A program made the translations under genes and the position numbers. A model generated the notes under the pieces. That model searched no databases, was not told the origin of the DNA, and was given only the letters and a program-made list of their open reading frames with translations. 64,000 bases of DNA, taken from NCBI GenBank assembly GCA_963811365.1, contig CAWEQW010000009.1, forward strand, positions 62,001 to 126,000, given 5' to 3'. How positions within the stretch are numbered: the first letter of the stretch is position 1; each line of letters begins with the position of its first letter. Positions 40,410 to 49,375 of this stretch are shown here, in pieces. Source of the DNA: CAWEQW01 sp963811365. Lineage in GTDB: Bacteria > Actinomycetota > Actinomycetes > Propionibacteriales > Nocardioidaceae.

Positions 40410-43310
40410 GTGGCTAAGGTCCGAGTCCACGAGCTCGCCAAGGAGTTCGGAGTTGAGAGCAAGGTCGTCCTGACCAAGCTCGGAGAGATGGGAGAGTTCG
40501 TCAAGTCGGCGTCGTCGACGGTCGAGCCTCCCGTGGTGAAGCGGTTCACCGATACCTTCGGCGCGGAGCTGAAGGCCGCCGCCGACGCGAAGGCCGCGAA
40601 GAAGCCGGCCGCCAAGCCGGGGCCCCAGCCTGCGCCTGCCCCGGCCCCGTCCAACGGGTCCGCGGGCAACGGCACGGCCGCCGAGACCGCCGCCGCCCCG
40701 GCGCCGGCCGTCGCGACCCCCGCCCCTGCGGCCGAGACGCCGTCCGCCCCGGCCGCTCCCCGGCCCGGACCCAAGCCGGGTCCGAAGAAGGCCGCCGAGC
40801 CGGCCGCCCCGGCCACGCCCGAGGCTCCGGCCACTCCGGAGACGCCGGCCGCGAGCGCTGCTCCGGCGACCCCGGAGGTCCCGGTCGCTCCCGCGCCGGG
40901 TCAGACCGGCGGCACGGACGGTGCCTCCGACGCCGGGCCCGGCCGCCCGACGCCCACCCCGCGGCCGTCTGCCCGTCCGGGCGCACCCCGCCCCGGCAAC
41001 AACCCGTTCTCCTCGACCCAGGGCATGGGCCGGCGTGCCACCGGTCCCGGTCGCGGTGCTCCCGAGGGAGGCGGCGACCGTGCGCCGCGTCCGCCGGCCG
41101 GCCGTGACGGTGCTCCCGGACGCCCGGGCCCGGTCCCGGGTCGTCCCGGCATGCCGCGGCCGAACCCCGCGATGATGCCGAAGTCCCCGGCCACCTTCGG
41201 TGGTCGTCCGGGCGGCGGAGGTCCCGGTCGCTCCGGTCCAGGTGGCCGAGGTGGCGCCGGTGCTCCGGGCCGCCCCGGTGCACCCGCCCGCGGCGGTGCC
41301 CCCGGCGGCGCGCCTGCGCGTCCCGGCGGCTTCGGTCCCGGCGGCGGCCGTCCCGGCGGCGGCCGTCCCGGCCAGCGCGGCCAGACCCAGGGCGCGTTCG
41401 GTCGTCCCGGCGGCCCGTCCCGCCGTGGCCGCAAGTCGAAGCGGCAGCGTCGCCAGGAGTTCGACAACATGCAGGCGCCGACCATCGGCGGCGTGCGCGT
41501 CCGCAAGGGCGACGGCGAGACCGTGCGGCTGCCGCGCGGCGCCTCGCTGACCGACTTCGCCGAGAAGATCGGCGTCGACCCGGCCTCGCTCGTGCAGATG
41601 CTGTTCCACCTCGGGGAGATGGTCACCGCCACCGAGTCGGTGAACGACGAGACGCTGCAGCTGCTCGGCGAGGAGCTCAACTACAAGGTCGAGGTGGTCT
41701 CGCCGGAGGACGAGGACCGCGAGCTGCTCGAGTCCTTCGACCTCGAGTTCGGCCAGGACGTCGGCGTCGAGGCCGACCTGGCCGCGCGTCCGCCGGTCGT
41801 GACCGTCATGGGCCACGTCGACCACGGAAAGACCAAGCTCCTCGACGCGATGCGCAACGCCAACGTCGTCGCCAAGGAGGCCGGTGGGATCACCCAGCAC
41901 ATCGGCGCCTACCAGGTGGCGACCGAGGTCGACGGTGAGGAGCGCCGGATCACCTTCATCGACACCCCGGGTCACGAGGCGTTCACCGCCATGCGGGCCC
42001 GTGGCTCCCAGTCGTCGGACATCGCGGTCCTCGTGGTCGCCGCCGACGACGGGGTGATGCCGCAGACGGTCGAGGCGCTCAACCACGCCAAGGCCGCCGA
42101 GGTCCCGATCGTGGTGGCGGTCAACAAGATCGACAAGCCGGACGCCGACCCGACGAAGGTGCGCGGTCAGCTCACCGAGTACGGCCTGGTCCCCGAGGAG
42201 TACGGCGGCGACACGATGTTCGTCGACGTCTCGGCCAAGGCCGGGCTCAACCTCGAGGGGCTGCTCGAGGCGATCGTGCTCACCGCCGACGCCTCGCTCG
42301 ACCTGCGGGCCAACCCCGACCAGGACGCCCAGGGCCTCGTGGTCGAGGCGCACCTCGACCGGGGTCGCGGTCCGGTGGCGACGATCCTGGTGCAGCGCGG
42401 CACGCTGCACGTCGGCGACTCGATCGTCGCGGGTCCGGCGTACGGCCGGGTCCGGGCGATGCTCGACGAGTACGGCAACCAGCTCGAGACCGCCGACCCG
42501 TCGCGTCCGGCGATGGTGCTCGGTCTCACGGCGGTGCCCGGTGCCGGCCAGAACTTCATCGTGGTTGCCGACGACCGGGTGGCGCGCCAGATCGCCGAGA
42601 AGCGCGAGGCCCGTGAGCGGGCGGCCATGCAGGCCAAGCGCCGCGTCCGCCGTACGCTCGAGGACTTCATGGCCTCCATGGAGAAGGGCGAGAGCCAGGA
42701 GCTCAACCTGATCCTGAAGGGCGACGTGTCCGGCTCGGTCGAGGCCCTCGAGGACTCGCTGGCGAAGATCGACGTCGGCGACGAGGTCAGCCTGCGGGTC
42801 ATCGACCGCGGTGTCGGTGCGATCACCGAGACCAACGTCGACCTTGCGGCCGCGTCCGACGCGATCATCATCGGCTTCAACGTCCGGCCGCAGGGCAAGG
42901 CGACGGAGCTGGCCGACCGCGAGGGCGTGGAGATCCGGTACTACACCGTGATCTACCAGGCGATCGAGGAGATCGAGGCGGCCCTGAAGGGCATGCTCAA
43001 GCCGGAGTACGAGGAGGTCTCGCTCGGCCAGGCCGAGATCCGCGAGATCTTCCGGTCCAGCCGGATCGGCAACATCGCCGGTTGTATGGTCACGACCGGC
43101 GTGATCCGCCGCAACGCCAAGGCCCGGCTGATCCGGGACGGCAACGTGGTGGCCGAGAACCTCGACCTGGCGTCGCTGCGCCGCGAGAAGGATGACGTCA
43201 CCGAGGTCCGCGAGGGCTTCGAGTGCGGTCTGACGCTTCGTGGCTACAACGACATCAAGCAGGGCGACGTCGTCGAGTGCTTCGAGATGCGGGAGATCCC
43301 GCGCGCCTGA
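40410..43310 (+). CDS. infB: translation initiation factor IF-2
   Basis: 966-aa GTPase that brings initiator fMet-tRNA to the 30S subunit. Residues 1-50 are an IF2N domain (VRVHELAKEFGVESKVVLTKLGEMGEFVKSA). Residues 55-345 are an Ala/Pro then Gly/Arg/Pro-rich low-complexity arm typical of actinobacterial IF-2, ending in a basic patch RRGRKSKRQRRQEF. A second IF2N precedes the G domain: G1 GHVDHGKT (468-475), G3 DTPGHEAFT, G4 NKIDKPDA, G5 SAKAGLN. The C-terminal beta-barrels end MVTTGVIRRNAKARLIRDG and FECGLTLRGYND. GTG start with AGAAGGAGAAGC upstream. Confidence 0.97.
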   Translation: MAKVRVHELAKEFGVESKVVLTKLGEMGEFVKSASSTVEPPVVKRFTDTFGAELKAAADAKAAKKPAAKPGPQPAPAPAPSNGSAGNGTAAETAAAPAPAVATPAPAAETPSAPAAPRPGPKPGPKKAAEPAAPATPEAPATPETPAASAAPATPEVPVAPAPGQTGGTDGASDAGPGRPTPTPRPSARPGAPRPGNNPFSSTQGMGRRATGPGRGAPEGGGDRAPRPPAGRDGAPGRPGPVPGRPGMPRPNPAMMPKSPATFGGRPGGGGPGRSGPGGRGGAGAPGRPGAPARGGAPGGAPARPGGFGPGGGRPGGGRPGQRGQTQGAFGRPGGPSRRGRKSKRQRRQEFDNMQAPTIGGVRVRKGDGETVRLPRGASLTDFAEKIGVDPASLVQMLFHLGEMVTATESVNDETLQLLGEELNYKVEVVSPEDEDRELLESFDLEFGQDVGVEADLAARPPVVTVMGHVDHGKTKLLDAMRNANVVAKEAGGITQHIGAYQVATEVDGEERRITFIDTPGHEAFTAMRARGSQSSDIAVLVVAADDGVMPQTVEALNHAKAAEVPIVVAVNKIDKPDADPTKVRGQLTEYGLVPEEYGGDTMFVDVSAKAGLNLEGLLEAIVLTADASLDLRANPDQDAQGLVVEAHLDRGRGPVATILVQRGTLHVGDSIVAGPAYGRVRAMLDEYGNQLETADPSRPAMVLGLTAVPGAGQNFIVVADDRVARQIAEKREARERAAMQAKRRVRRTLEDFMASMEKGESQELNLILKGDVSGSVEALEDSLAKIDVGDEVSLRVIDRGVGAITETNVDLAAASDAIIIGFNVRPQGKATELADREGVEIRYYTVIYQAIEEIEAALKGMLKPEYEEVSLGQAEIREIFRSSRIGNIAGCMVTTGVIRRNAKARLIRDGNVVAENLDLASLRREKDDVTEVREGFECGLTLRGYNDIKQGDVVECFEMREIPRA

Positions 43311-43322
43311 CCGGCGTGCAGC

Positions 43323-43406
43323 TTCACCACGGGATGCAGGCGAACCGGTCCTTCCCACGGGGTGTACCTCGTGGGAAGCACCGGGAACCCTGCATCCCAT
43401 GGTGAA
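43323..43406. repeat. 84-nt hairpin in the infB-rbfA gap
   Basis: Outer arms TTCACCACGGGATGCAGG (43323-43340) and CCTGCATCCCATGGTGAA (43389-43406) pair at 17 of 18 positions. After a 4x4 internal loop, inner arms 43345-43359 and 43370-43384 pair at 14 of 15 positions around a 10-nt loop. It occupies most of the 135-bp gap between infB and rbfA. It has no following T-run. It could be a terminator, an RNA processing site or a palindromic repeat element. Confidence 0.8.
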
Positions 43407-43445
43407 CCGCCGCCCCCGCGGGGGCACTGAGCAACAGGAGCAGCA

Positions 43446-43921
43446 GTGAGCAACGCACGGGTGCGCAAGATCGCCGACCGGATCCAGGTCGTGGTCGCCG
43501 AGATGTTGGAGCGCCGCATCAAGGACCCGCGCCTGGGGTTCATCACGGTCACCGACGTCCGGGTCACCGGCGACACGCAGCAGGCGTCGGTGTTCTACAC
43601 CGTGCTCGGCGCCGACGAGCAGCTTCAGGAGACCGCGGTCGCGCTGGAGTCGGCCAAGGGGCTGATCCGCTCCGAGGTCGGCAAGCAGCTCGGCATGCGG
43701 CACGTCCCGACGCTGGAGTTCATCCACGACGCGCTGCCCGACACGGCCCGGCACATCGACGAGCTGCTCGAGCGGGCTCGCAGGTCCGACGCCGAGGTCG
43801 CCGCGGCGGCCGCGGGGGCGACGTTCGCCGGCGAGCCGGACCCCTACCGCAAGCCTGCGGCGCGAGCGGAACCGACGCGGAGCCCGACGCGGAGCCCGAC
43901 GAGGACGCCGCGTCGGCGTGA
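43446..43921 (+). CDS. rbfA: ribosome-binding factor A, with a frame break near its 3' end
   Basis: 30S maturation factor that binds 17S rRNA and acts in cold adaptation. The KH-like core is intact: VRKIADRIQVVVAEMLERRIKDPRLGFITVTDVRVTGDTQQASVFYTVLG to FIHDALPDTARHIDELLERAR. In the start frame the sequence runs on with a basic, antisense-looking tail into truB. Shifting by one base between about 43800 and 43865 gives an acidic tail TDAEPDAEPDEDAASA that stops at 43919-43921, overlapping the truB start as GTGA, which is surely the natural end. I annotate the gene to that stop. One base missing (or two extra) would explain it. GTG start, CAACAGGAGCAGCA upstream. Confidence 0.83.
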
Positions 43922-44808
43922 GCGACGGCACCCGATCCGGCCTGGCGGTCATCGACAAGCCCGCCGGGATCACCTCGCACGACGTGGTGGCGCGGGTGCG
44001 CCGCCTCGCCGGCACCCGCAAGGTCGGCCACGCCGGCACCCTCGACCCGCTGGCCACCGGGGTGCTGGTGGTGGGGGTGCAGAGGGCGACCCGGCTGCTC
44101 GGCCACCTGACGCTGGCCGACAAGGCGTACGACGCCACCATCCGGCTCGGCCAGGCGACGTTGACCGACGACGCGGAGGGCGAGGTGCTCAGCCGCGCCT
44201 CCACCGTCAGCGACCACAGAGCAGCAGGTCGTCGATGCCCTGGCGGGGTTCGTCGGGCCGCTGCAGCAGGTGCCCTCGGCCGTCTCTGCGGTCAAGGTCG
44301 ACGGCCGCCGGGCCTACCACCGGGTTCGCGCGGGGGAGCAGGTCGCGCTCCCTTCCCGCTCGGTCGTGGTGCACACCCTCGAGGTCCACGACCTGCGTCG
44401 GGTCGGCGACCTGCTCGACGTCGACGTCTCGCTGCGGTGCTCCAGCGGCACCTACGTGCGGGCGGTCGCGCGCGACCTCGGTGCGCTGCTCGGCGTCGGC
44501 GGGCACCTGACCCGGCTGCGGCGGACCGCGGTGGGGCCGCTGACGGTCGCCGAGGCGCAGCCGCTGCAGACCGCCCAGGAGTGCGGCGTGCTCGACCTGC
44601 TGCCGATGGAGGAGGTGGCGCGCCGGTTCTTCCCCGTCCTCGAGGTCGACGACGGGACCGCCCGCGCGGTGTCGTACGGCCGGCGCCTCGAGGTGGCGCT
44701 GCCGGCGCAGGGCCGCCCCGTGGCGCTGCTCGGCCCCGAGGGACGCTGCTCGCGCTCTACCAGCAGGACGGCGGGAGTGCCGCGGCGGTTGCCGTGCTGG
44801 TCGGCTGA
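43918..44808 (+). pseudogene. truB: tRNA pseudouridine(55) synthase gene with two compensating frame breaks
   Basis: Makes pseudouridine 55 in the T-loop of tRNA. The first part is in the start frame: GLAVIDKPAGITSHDVVARVRRLAGTRKVGHAGTLDPLATGVLVVG (catalytic Asp in GTLDPLATG) to EGEVLSRASTVSD. Near 44213 the frame shifts to EQQVVDALAGFVGPLQQVPSAVSAVKVDGRRAYHRVRAGEQV and continues through the RNA-binding segment SSGTYVRAVARDLGALLGVGGHLTRLRR. Near 44745 it returns to the first frame for LLALYQQDGGSAAAVAVLVG and the stop at 44806-44808. All parts of a normal TruB are present, so the gene may be intact in the organism; two separate indels in the sequence are the simplest explanation. Confidence 0.8.
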
Positions 44809-44884
44809 CCCGACCGTCCGGTGCGGTGATGTGGCAGGCTTTCGTGTGCAGGACACGACAGAGACTGGGACAGGAGCACCCATC

Positions 44885-45841
44885 GTGGGGATCTGGCGCT
44901 CGCTGGACGAGGTGCCGGCAGACCTGGGCCGCACCGTCGTCACGATCGGCAACTTCGACGGCGTGCACCTCGGCCACCGGCACGTCATCCGTCGGTCCCG
45001 CGAGGTCGCCGCGGAGCACGACGCGGAGCACGTCGTCGCGGTGACGTTCGACCCGCACCCGATCGCGGTGCTGCGGCCCGAGCACGCCCCCACCACCCTG
45101 ACCGACATCGACCGGCGCGTCGAGCTGCTGCTCGAGGCCGGCGTGGACGACGTGCTGGTGCTCGAGTTCACCCGTGCCGTCGCGGACTGGACCCCCGAGG
45201 AGTTCGTCCGGCGCGTCGTCGTGGACGGGCTGCACGCCGACGCGGTGGTGGTCGGAGCCAACTTCCGGTTCGGCAACCGCGCTGCGGGCGACGTCGCGAC
45301 GCTCGGCGACCTCGGGACGCGCCACGGCTTCCGCGCGGAGGGCATCCCGCTCGACGGCGGGCCGCAGGTGTGGTCCTCCACGTACGTCCGCAGCTGTCTC
45401 AACGCCGGGGACGTGGAGGGGGCGACCGAGGCGCTCGGCCGCCCGTTCACCGTGCGCGGGGTCGTGGTCCGCGGCGACCATCGGGGCCGCGCCCTCGGCT
45501 ACCCGACCGCCAACGTGCCGGCCACCGAGGTCACTGCCGCGCCCGCCGACGGGGTGTACGCCGGCTGGCTGCGGCGCCTCGACGAGCCCGGCGCGCCGGC
45601 GATGCCCGCGGCGATCAGCGTCGGCACGAACCCGACCTTCGAGGGGCTCCGTGCGCGGCGGGTGGAGTCCTACGTGCTCGGCCGCGACGACCTCGAGCTG
45701 TACGACGTGCCGGTGGAGGTGTCGTTCGCGGCGCGGCTGCGCGGCATGAAGCAGTTCGACTCGGTGCAGCACCTCGTGCAGACCATGGAGGAGGACTGCG
45801 AACGGGCGCGGCTGGTCCTCGACGGCGCCGGTCCCGGCTGA
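44885..45841 (+). CDS. ribF: bifunctional riboflavin kinase / FAD synthetase
   Basis: 318-aa enzyme that makes FMN from riboflavin and then FAD. The N-terminal nucleotidyltransferase domain has VTIGNFDGVHLGHRHVI, FDPHPIAVLRPEHAPTTLT and GANFRFGNRAAGD; the C-terminal riboflavin kinase domain has GDHRGRALGYPTANV, GVYAGWL and the base contact ISVGTNPTFEG. The GTG at 44885 follows GACAGGAGCAC. The open frame extends upstream through truB sequence only because of the truB frame break; no fusion is implied. Ends the rimP-ribF block and is followed by a strong terminator. Confidence 0.94.
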   Translation: MGIWRSLDEVPADLGRTVVTIGNFDGVHLGHRHVIRRSREVAAEHDAEHVVAVTFDPHPIAVLRPEHAPTTLTDIDRRVELLLEAGVDDVLVLEFTRAVADWTPEEFVRRVVVDGLHADAVVVGANFRFGNRAAGDVATLGDLGTRHGFRAEGIPLDGGPQVWSSTYVRSCLNAGDVEGATEALGRPFTVRGVVVRGDHRGRALGYPTANVPATEVTAAPADGVYAGWLRRLDEPGAPAMPAAISVGTNPTFEGLRARRVESYVLGRDDLELYDVPVEVSFAARLRGMKQFDSVQHLVQTMEEDCERARLVLDGAGPG

Positions 45842-45853
45842 GCGCCGTCACGA

Positions 45854-45900
45854 CGCACGAGAGCTCCCCGGTCGGATCGTGACCGGGGAGCTCTCGTGCG
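45854..45900. terminator. bidirectional hairpin terminator between ribF and ptsH
   Basis: Inverted repeat CGCACGAGAGCTCCCCGGTC / GACCGGGGAGCTCTCGTGCG, a perfect 20-bp stem with a 7-nt loop, lying between the convergent ends of ribF (45841) and ptsH (45910). Confidence 0.9.
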
Positions 45901-45909
45901 CGCGGGGGC

Positions 45910-46167
45910 TCAGGCGTCGAGGTCCTGCTCGACGAGGGCGGCGATCGTGTCGACGGCCGCCTCGTCGTCGCCGGCCACCTCGACGCTGTCGCCGTGGCTT
46001 GCGCCGAGCGTCATGATCAGCAGCGCGGAGCTCGCGTCGACGGGGTCGCCGCCGGGGACCGCGATGGTGACCTCGGAGCCGAGGTCGCCGGCAGCCTCCG
46101 AGATGATCGCGGCGGGCCGGGCGTGCAGGCCGACGGACGAGCCGACGGTGACGGTCTTGCTGGGCAT
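45910..46167 (-). CDS. ptsH: phosphocarrier protein HPr
   Basis: 85-aa HPr that passes phosphate from Enzyme I to EIIA proteins. The active histidine H15 is in GLHARPAA; S46, the regulatory position in Firmicutes, is also a serine, although actinobacteria generally lack HPr kinase. ATG at 46167 with CAAGGAGAA upstream. It is the last of the minus-strand fruR-fruK-fruA-ptsH set, separated from fruA by 96 bp, so it may also have its own promoter. Confidence 0.95.
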   Translation of the reverse strand: MPSKTVTVGSSVGLHARPAAIISEAAGDLGSEVTIAVPGGDPVDASSALLIMTLGASHGDSVEVAGDDEAAVDTIAALVEQDLDA

Positions 46168-46263
46168 CGTGGGGTTCTCCTTGGGTCCGGTGACTGAGTT
46201 CGGTGACGGGTGGAGCGAGGTGTTCGGGTGACAGGTGCTGACGGGCTCTCCGGGCGGTGGGGC

Positions 46264-48402
46264 TCAGACCTGGATGGCCTCGAGCTCGGCGAGCTCCTCG
46301 GCGGACTCCGTGCGGCTCTTGAGAGCGACCACCGCGGCGGCGGCCACGACGACGCCGATCGCCAGGACCACGAAGAACCAGAGTGCGTGGATCATCGCGA
46401 AGAACACGAAGATGCCGCCGTGCGGAGCGCGCAGCCCGACGTGCAGGGCCATGGAGAGCGCGCCCGCCACGCCGCTGCCGAGCATGATCGACGGGATCAC
46501 CCGCAGCGGGTCCGAGGCCGCGAACGGGATCGCTCCCTCGGTGATGAACGAGGCGCCGAGCAGCCACGCGGCCTTGCCGTTCTCCCGCTCGGCCTCGGTG
46601 AAGAGCTTCGGCCGGAGCACCGTCGCCAGCGCCAGCGCCAGCGGCGGCACCATGCCGGCCACCATGACGGCTGCCATGATCTGCAGCTGCGGGGAGTTCG
46701 CCGCCGTGGCTGCGGCAGCCAGACCGGTGGTGGCGAACAGGTAGGCGGTCTTGTTCAGCGGTCCGCCCATGTCGAAGGCCATCATCAGGCCGAGCAGCGC
46801 ACCGAGCAGGAAGCCGGCACCGCTCTCGCTGAGGTTGGTCAGGCCGGTGTTCAGGGCGTTCATCAGCGAGGCGAGCGGCTTGGCCAGCACGATCAGCATG
46901 ATCGCACCGGAGAACATCGTGGCGAGCAGGGGGATCACCACCACGGGCATCAGCCCGCGGAACCACGGCGACACCTTCCAGCCCGCGATCCAGTGCGCGA
47001 TCACGCCGGCGAGCACACCGCCGATGATGCCGCCGAGGAAGCCGGACTGGATCACGCCGGCGATCGCGCCCATCACGAACCCGGGGGCGATGCCCGGCCG
47101 GTCGGCGATCGCGTACGCGATGTAGCCGGCAAGCGCCGGCACCAGGAAGCTGAACGCCGTGCTGCCGAGGACGAAGAACACCGCGCCGATGTAGGCGAAC
47201 AGCGAGCTGTGGAACAGCGCGTGCTCGAGGCCCAGCTTGTTGACGTCGGGAAGCGAGAACAGCGTGTTGCCGGTGACGATGGCGCTGGGCGACCACTTGT
47301 CGTTGCCGACGATCTCGTAGCCACCGAGCAGGAACGACAGCGCGATCAGCAGGCCGCCGGCCGCGACGAACGGGATCATGTACGACACCCCGGTCATCAG
47401 CACCCGTCGGATCCGCAGGCCCCAGGTCTCGTCGCCGCCGCCACCGCCACCGGTGTGCGCGGCCGCGCCTCCGCCCGCACCCGCGCCGTCCCCCTCCACC
47501 CGCGGGGCGTTCGGGTCGTCGACGTAGCGCAGCGCCTCGGCGATCATCCCGTCCGGGTCGTCGATGCCGCGCTTGACGCCGGCGGCGACCAGGGGCTTGC
47601 CCGCGAACCGGACGCGGTCCTTGACACCCACGTCGACGGCGAAGATCGCCGCGTCGGCGGTGGCGATGACGGAGCGGTCCAGCGGGGTGGAGCCTGCGGA
47701 GCCCTGTGTCTCGACGTGCAGGTCGACGCCCGCACGGGTGGCGGCCGCCTCGAGCGCCTCGGCAGCCATGTAGGTGTGTGCGATCCCGGTCGGGCAGGCG
47801 GTCACCGCCACGATGCTGCGGCGGGCGGTGGGCGCCGCGGCTGCCTCGGTCGGGGAAGGAGCCGGCGTGGACTGTGCCGCGGAGGCGTCCGAAGCCGGAG
47901 CGGCCGGAGCGGCCGGAGCGGCCGGCGCGGCCGGCGCTCCGCCGACGACGTCGAGGACCAGGGAGACGACGTCCTCCGGCGACTGCGCCTCGCGCAGGCC
48001 GTTGGTGAAGTCGGCCTTCACCAGCGCCCGGGCGAGCTGGGTCAGCACCTTGAGGTGGGTGGCGTCACCGCCCGCCGGGGCGGCGATGAGGAACGCCAGG
48101 TCCGCCGGGCCGTCCTTGGCGCCGAAGTCGGTCCCGGGGCTCAGCCGGGCGAACGCGAGAGTCGGCACGTCGACGTGCTCGGTGCGGCAGTGCGGGATCG
48201 CGATGCCGCCGGGGAGGCCGGTCGCGGAGGTCGCCTCGCGGGCCAGGGCGTCGGCGGCCAGGCCGTCGGGGTCCTGGGTCCGGCCGGCGCCGGCGACGAT
48301 GCCGGCGAGGGCCCGGATGACCTCCTCCTTGGTGGTGCCCAGGGACGCGTCCAGGCGGACGAGCTCCCGGGTGATCATGGCTGGTCCGGTGTTGTCGGAC
48401 AT
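46264..48402 (-). CDS. fruA: fructose-specific PTS enzyme IIABC
   Basis: 712-aa three-domain permease that imports fructose as fructose 1-phosphate. EIIA comes first, with H71 in GGIAIPHCRTEH. An Ala/Pro-rich linker (residues about 150-190, with repeated AAP units) leads to EIIB, whose phosphocysteine is C203 in VTACPTGIAHTYMAAEALE. EIIC follows with about nine membrane spans, including ALLGLMMAFDMGGPLNKTAY. The order A-B-C is the usual actinobacterial form. It lies 10 bp after fruK in the operon, which strongly supports fructose as the sugar. Confidence 0.94.
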   Translation of the reverse strand: MSDNTGPAMITRELVRLDASLGTTKEEVIRALAGIVAGAGRTQDPDGLAADALAREATSATGLPGGIAIPHCRTEHVDVPTLAFARLSPGTDFGAKDGPADLAFLIAAPAGGDATHLKVLTQLARALVKADFTNGLREAQSPEDVVSLVLDVVGGAPAAPAAPAAPAAPASDASAAQSTPAPSPTEAAAAPTARRSIVAVTACPTGIAHTYMAAEALEAAATRAGVDLHVETQGSAGSTPLDRSVIATADAAIFAVDVGVKDRVRFAGKPLVAAGVKRGIDDPDGMIAEALRYVDDPNAPRVEGDGAGAGGGAAAHTGGGGGGDETWGLRIRRVLMTGVSYMIPFVAAGGLLIALSFLLGGYEIVGNDKWSPSAIVTGNTLFSLPDVNKLGLEHALFHSSLFAYIGAVFFVLGSTAFSFLVPALAGYIAYAIADRPGIAPGFVMGAIAGVIQSGFLGGIIGGVLAGVIAHWIAGWKVSPWFRGLMPVVVIPLLATMFSGAIMLIVLAKPLASLMNALNTGLTNLSESGAGFLLGALLGLMMAFDMGGPLNKTAYLFATTGLAAAATAANSPQLQIMAAVMVAGMVPPLALALATVLRPKLFTEAERENGKAAWLLGASFITEGAIPFAASDPLRVIPSIMLGSGVAGALSMALHVGLRAPHGGIFVFFAMIHALWFFVVLAIGVVVAAAAVVALKSRTESAEELAELEAIQV

Positions 48403-48412
48403 GGTGGGACCC

Positions 48413-49375
48413 TCAGTTCTCTGCGGAGATGAGCAGGAGCTCGCGTACGGTCACGAGCTCTGCGTTGATGTGGTCGGGTGTCGGGATGGTGGTGCCGGGG
48501 AGGCCTGCGGCGGCGCTGCCGTAGGCCACTGCCAGCCGGAGTCGCTCGGCGGGCGGGGCACCCCGCAGGTCGCCGAGCAGGTAGCCGAACAGGCTGGAGT
48601 CACCGGCGCCGACAGTGCTGACGACGGTGGTCGGAGGGGGAGCGGCGTGCCAGGCGCCCTCGGCGGTGACCAGGACCGCGCCGGCGCCTCCGAGGGTGGC
48701 GAGCACCGCGCCGACGCCACGCTCCACGAGCACCGCGGCGGCCGCGGCGGCCGCGGCCGGGTCCGCCTCGATGGCGTCCGCGTCGCCGCCGGTCAGCGAG
48801 GCGAGCTCCTCGCCGTTGGGCTTCATGAGGTCCGGGGCGGCGGTGTCGAGCCGCTCGGCGAGTGCGATCAACGGCTGGCCCGAGGTGTCGACGCTGACCT
48901 TGGCGCCGGTACGACGCAGGTCGGCGACGAGCGTGGCGTACCAGTCGTCGGGCGCCCCAGGGGGCAGCGAGCCGGCGAGCACGACCCAGCTCGCGTGCTG
49001 CGCGCGGGCGTGCAGCGCCTCGGCGAGCCGGCCGAGCGAGGCGGCGTCGGCCACCGCGCCCGGCGTGTTGATCTTGGTCGTCGTGCCGTCGGGCTCGGTG
49101 ATCGTCAGGTTCACCCGCACCGGGCCGGCGGGCTGCTCGGGGCGGCAGTCGATTCCGTCGCGGAGCAGCTCGAGGACGAACGGGTCCTGCTTCTCGGCCG
49201 GCAGCACCGCGATGGTTCTCACCCCGGCGGCGACCGCGGCGCGGGAGATGTTCACGCCCTTGCCCCCGGACTGCGAGGTCACGGACTCGGCGCGCAGCAC
49301 GGCGCCGCGCTCGAGCCTCGACGCGAGCGCGACCGTCCGGTCGGTGCTCGGGTTGGGCGTCAGGGTGACGATCAT
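48413..49375 (-). CDS. fruK: 1-phosphofructokinase
   Basis: 320-aa PfkB-family kinase converting fructose 1-phosphate to fructose 1,6-bisphosphate. It has the N-terminal MIVTLTPNPSTDRTV, the substrate motif SQSGGKGVNISRA and the C-terminal ATP/catalytic motif TVGAGDSSLFGYL, where the catalytic Asp is the D of GAGD. The start overlaps the fruR stop (ATGA). Its position next to the IIABC fructose permease fixes the sugar. Confidence 0.94.
   Translation of the reverse strand: MIVTLTPNPSTDRTVALASRLERGAVLRAESVTSQSGGKGVNISRAAVAAGVRTIAVLPAEKQDPFVLELLRDGIDCRPEQPAGPVRVNLTITEPDGTTTKINTPGAVADAASLGRLAEALHARAQHASWVVLAGSLPPGAPDDWYATLVADLRRTGAKVSVDTSGQPLIALAERLDTAAPDLMKPNGEELASLTGGDADAIEADPAAAAAAAAVLVERGVGAVLATLGGAGAVLVTAEGAWHAAPPPTTVVSTVGAGDSSLFGYLLGDLRGAPPAERLRLAVAYGSAAAGLPGTTIPTPDHINAELVTVRELLLISAEN

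Noticed and set aside
40218..44204. A very long open frame on the minus strand across infB and rbfA
   Set aside because: It mirrors infB codon structure in high-GC DNA, contains Arg/Gly/His-rich nonsense without domains, and lacks a start context. The plus-strand IF-2 motifs are unmistakable.
44270..45841. Apparent fusion of TruB with RibF in one continuous frame
   Set aside because: The joint arises only because truB is out of frame by the first indel; ribF has its own GTG at 44885 and Shine-Dalgarno, and truB ends at 44808 in its proper frame.
49146..49160. A copy of the GATTCCGT core within fruK
   Set aside because: It lies in coding sequence, is single and matches poorly outside the core. 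It does show that the core alone occurs by chance, so only paired intergenic sites were counted.
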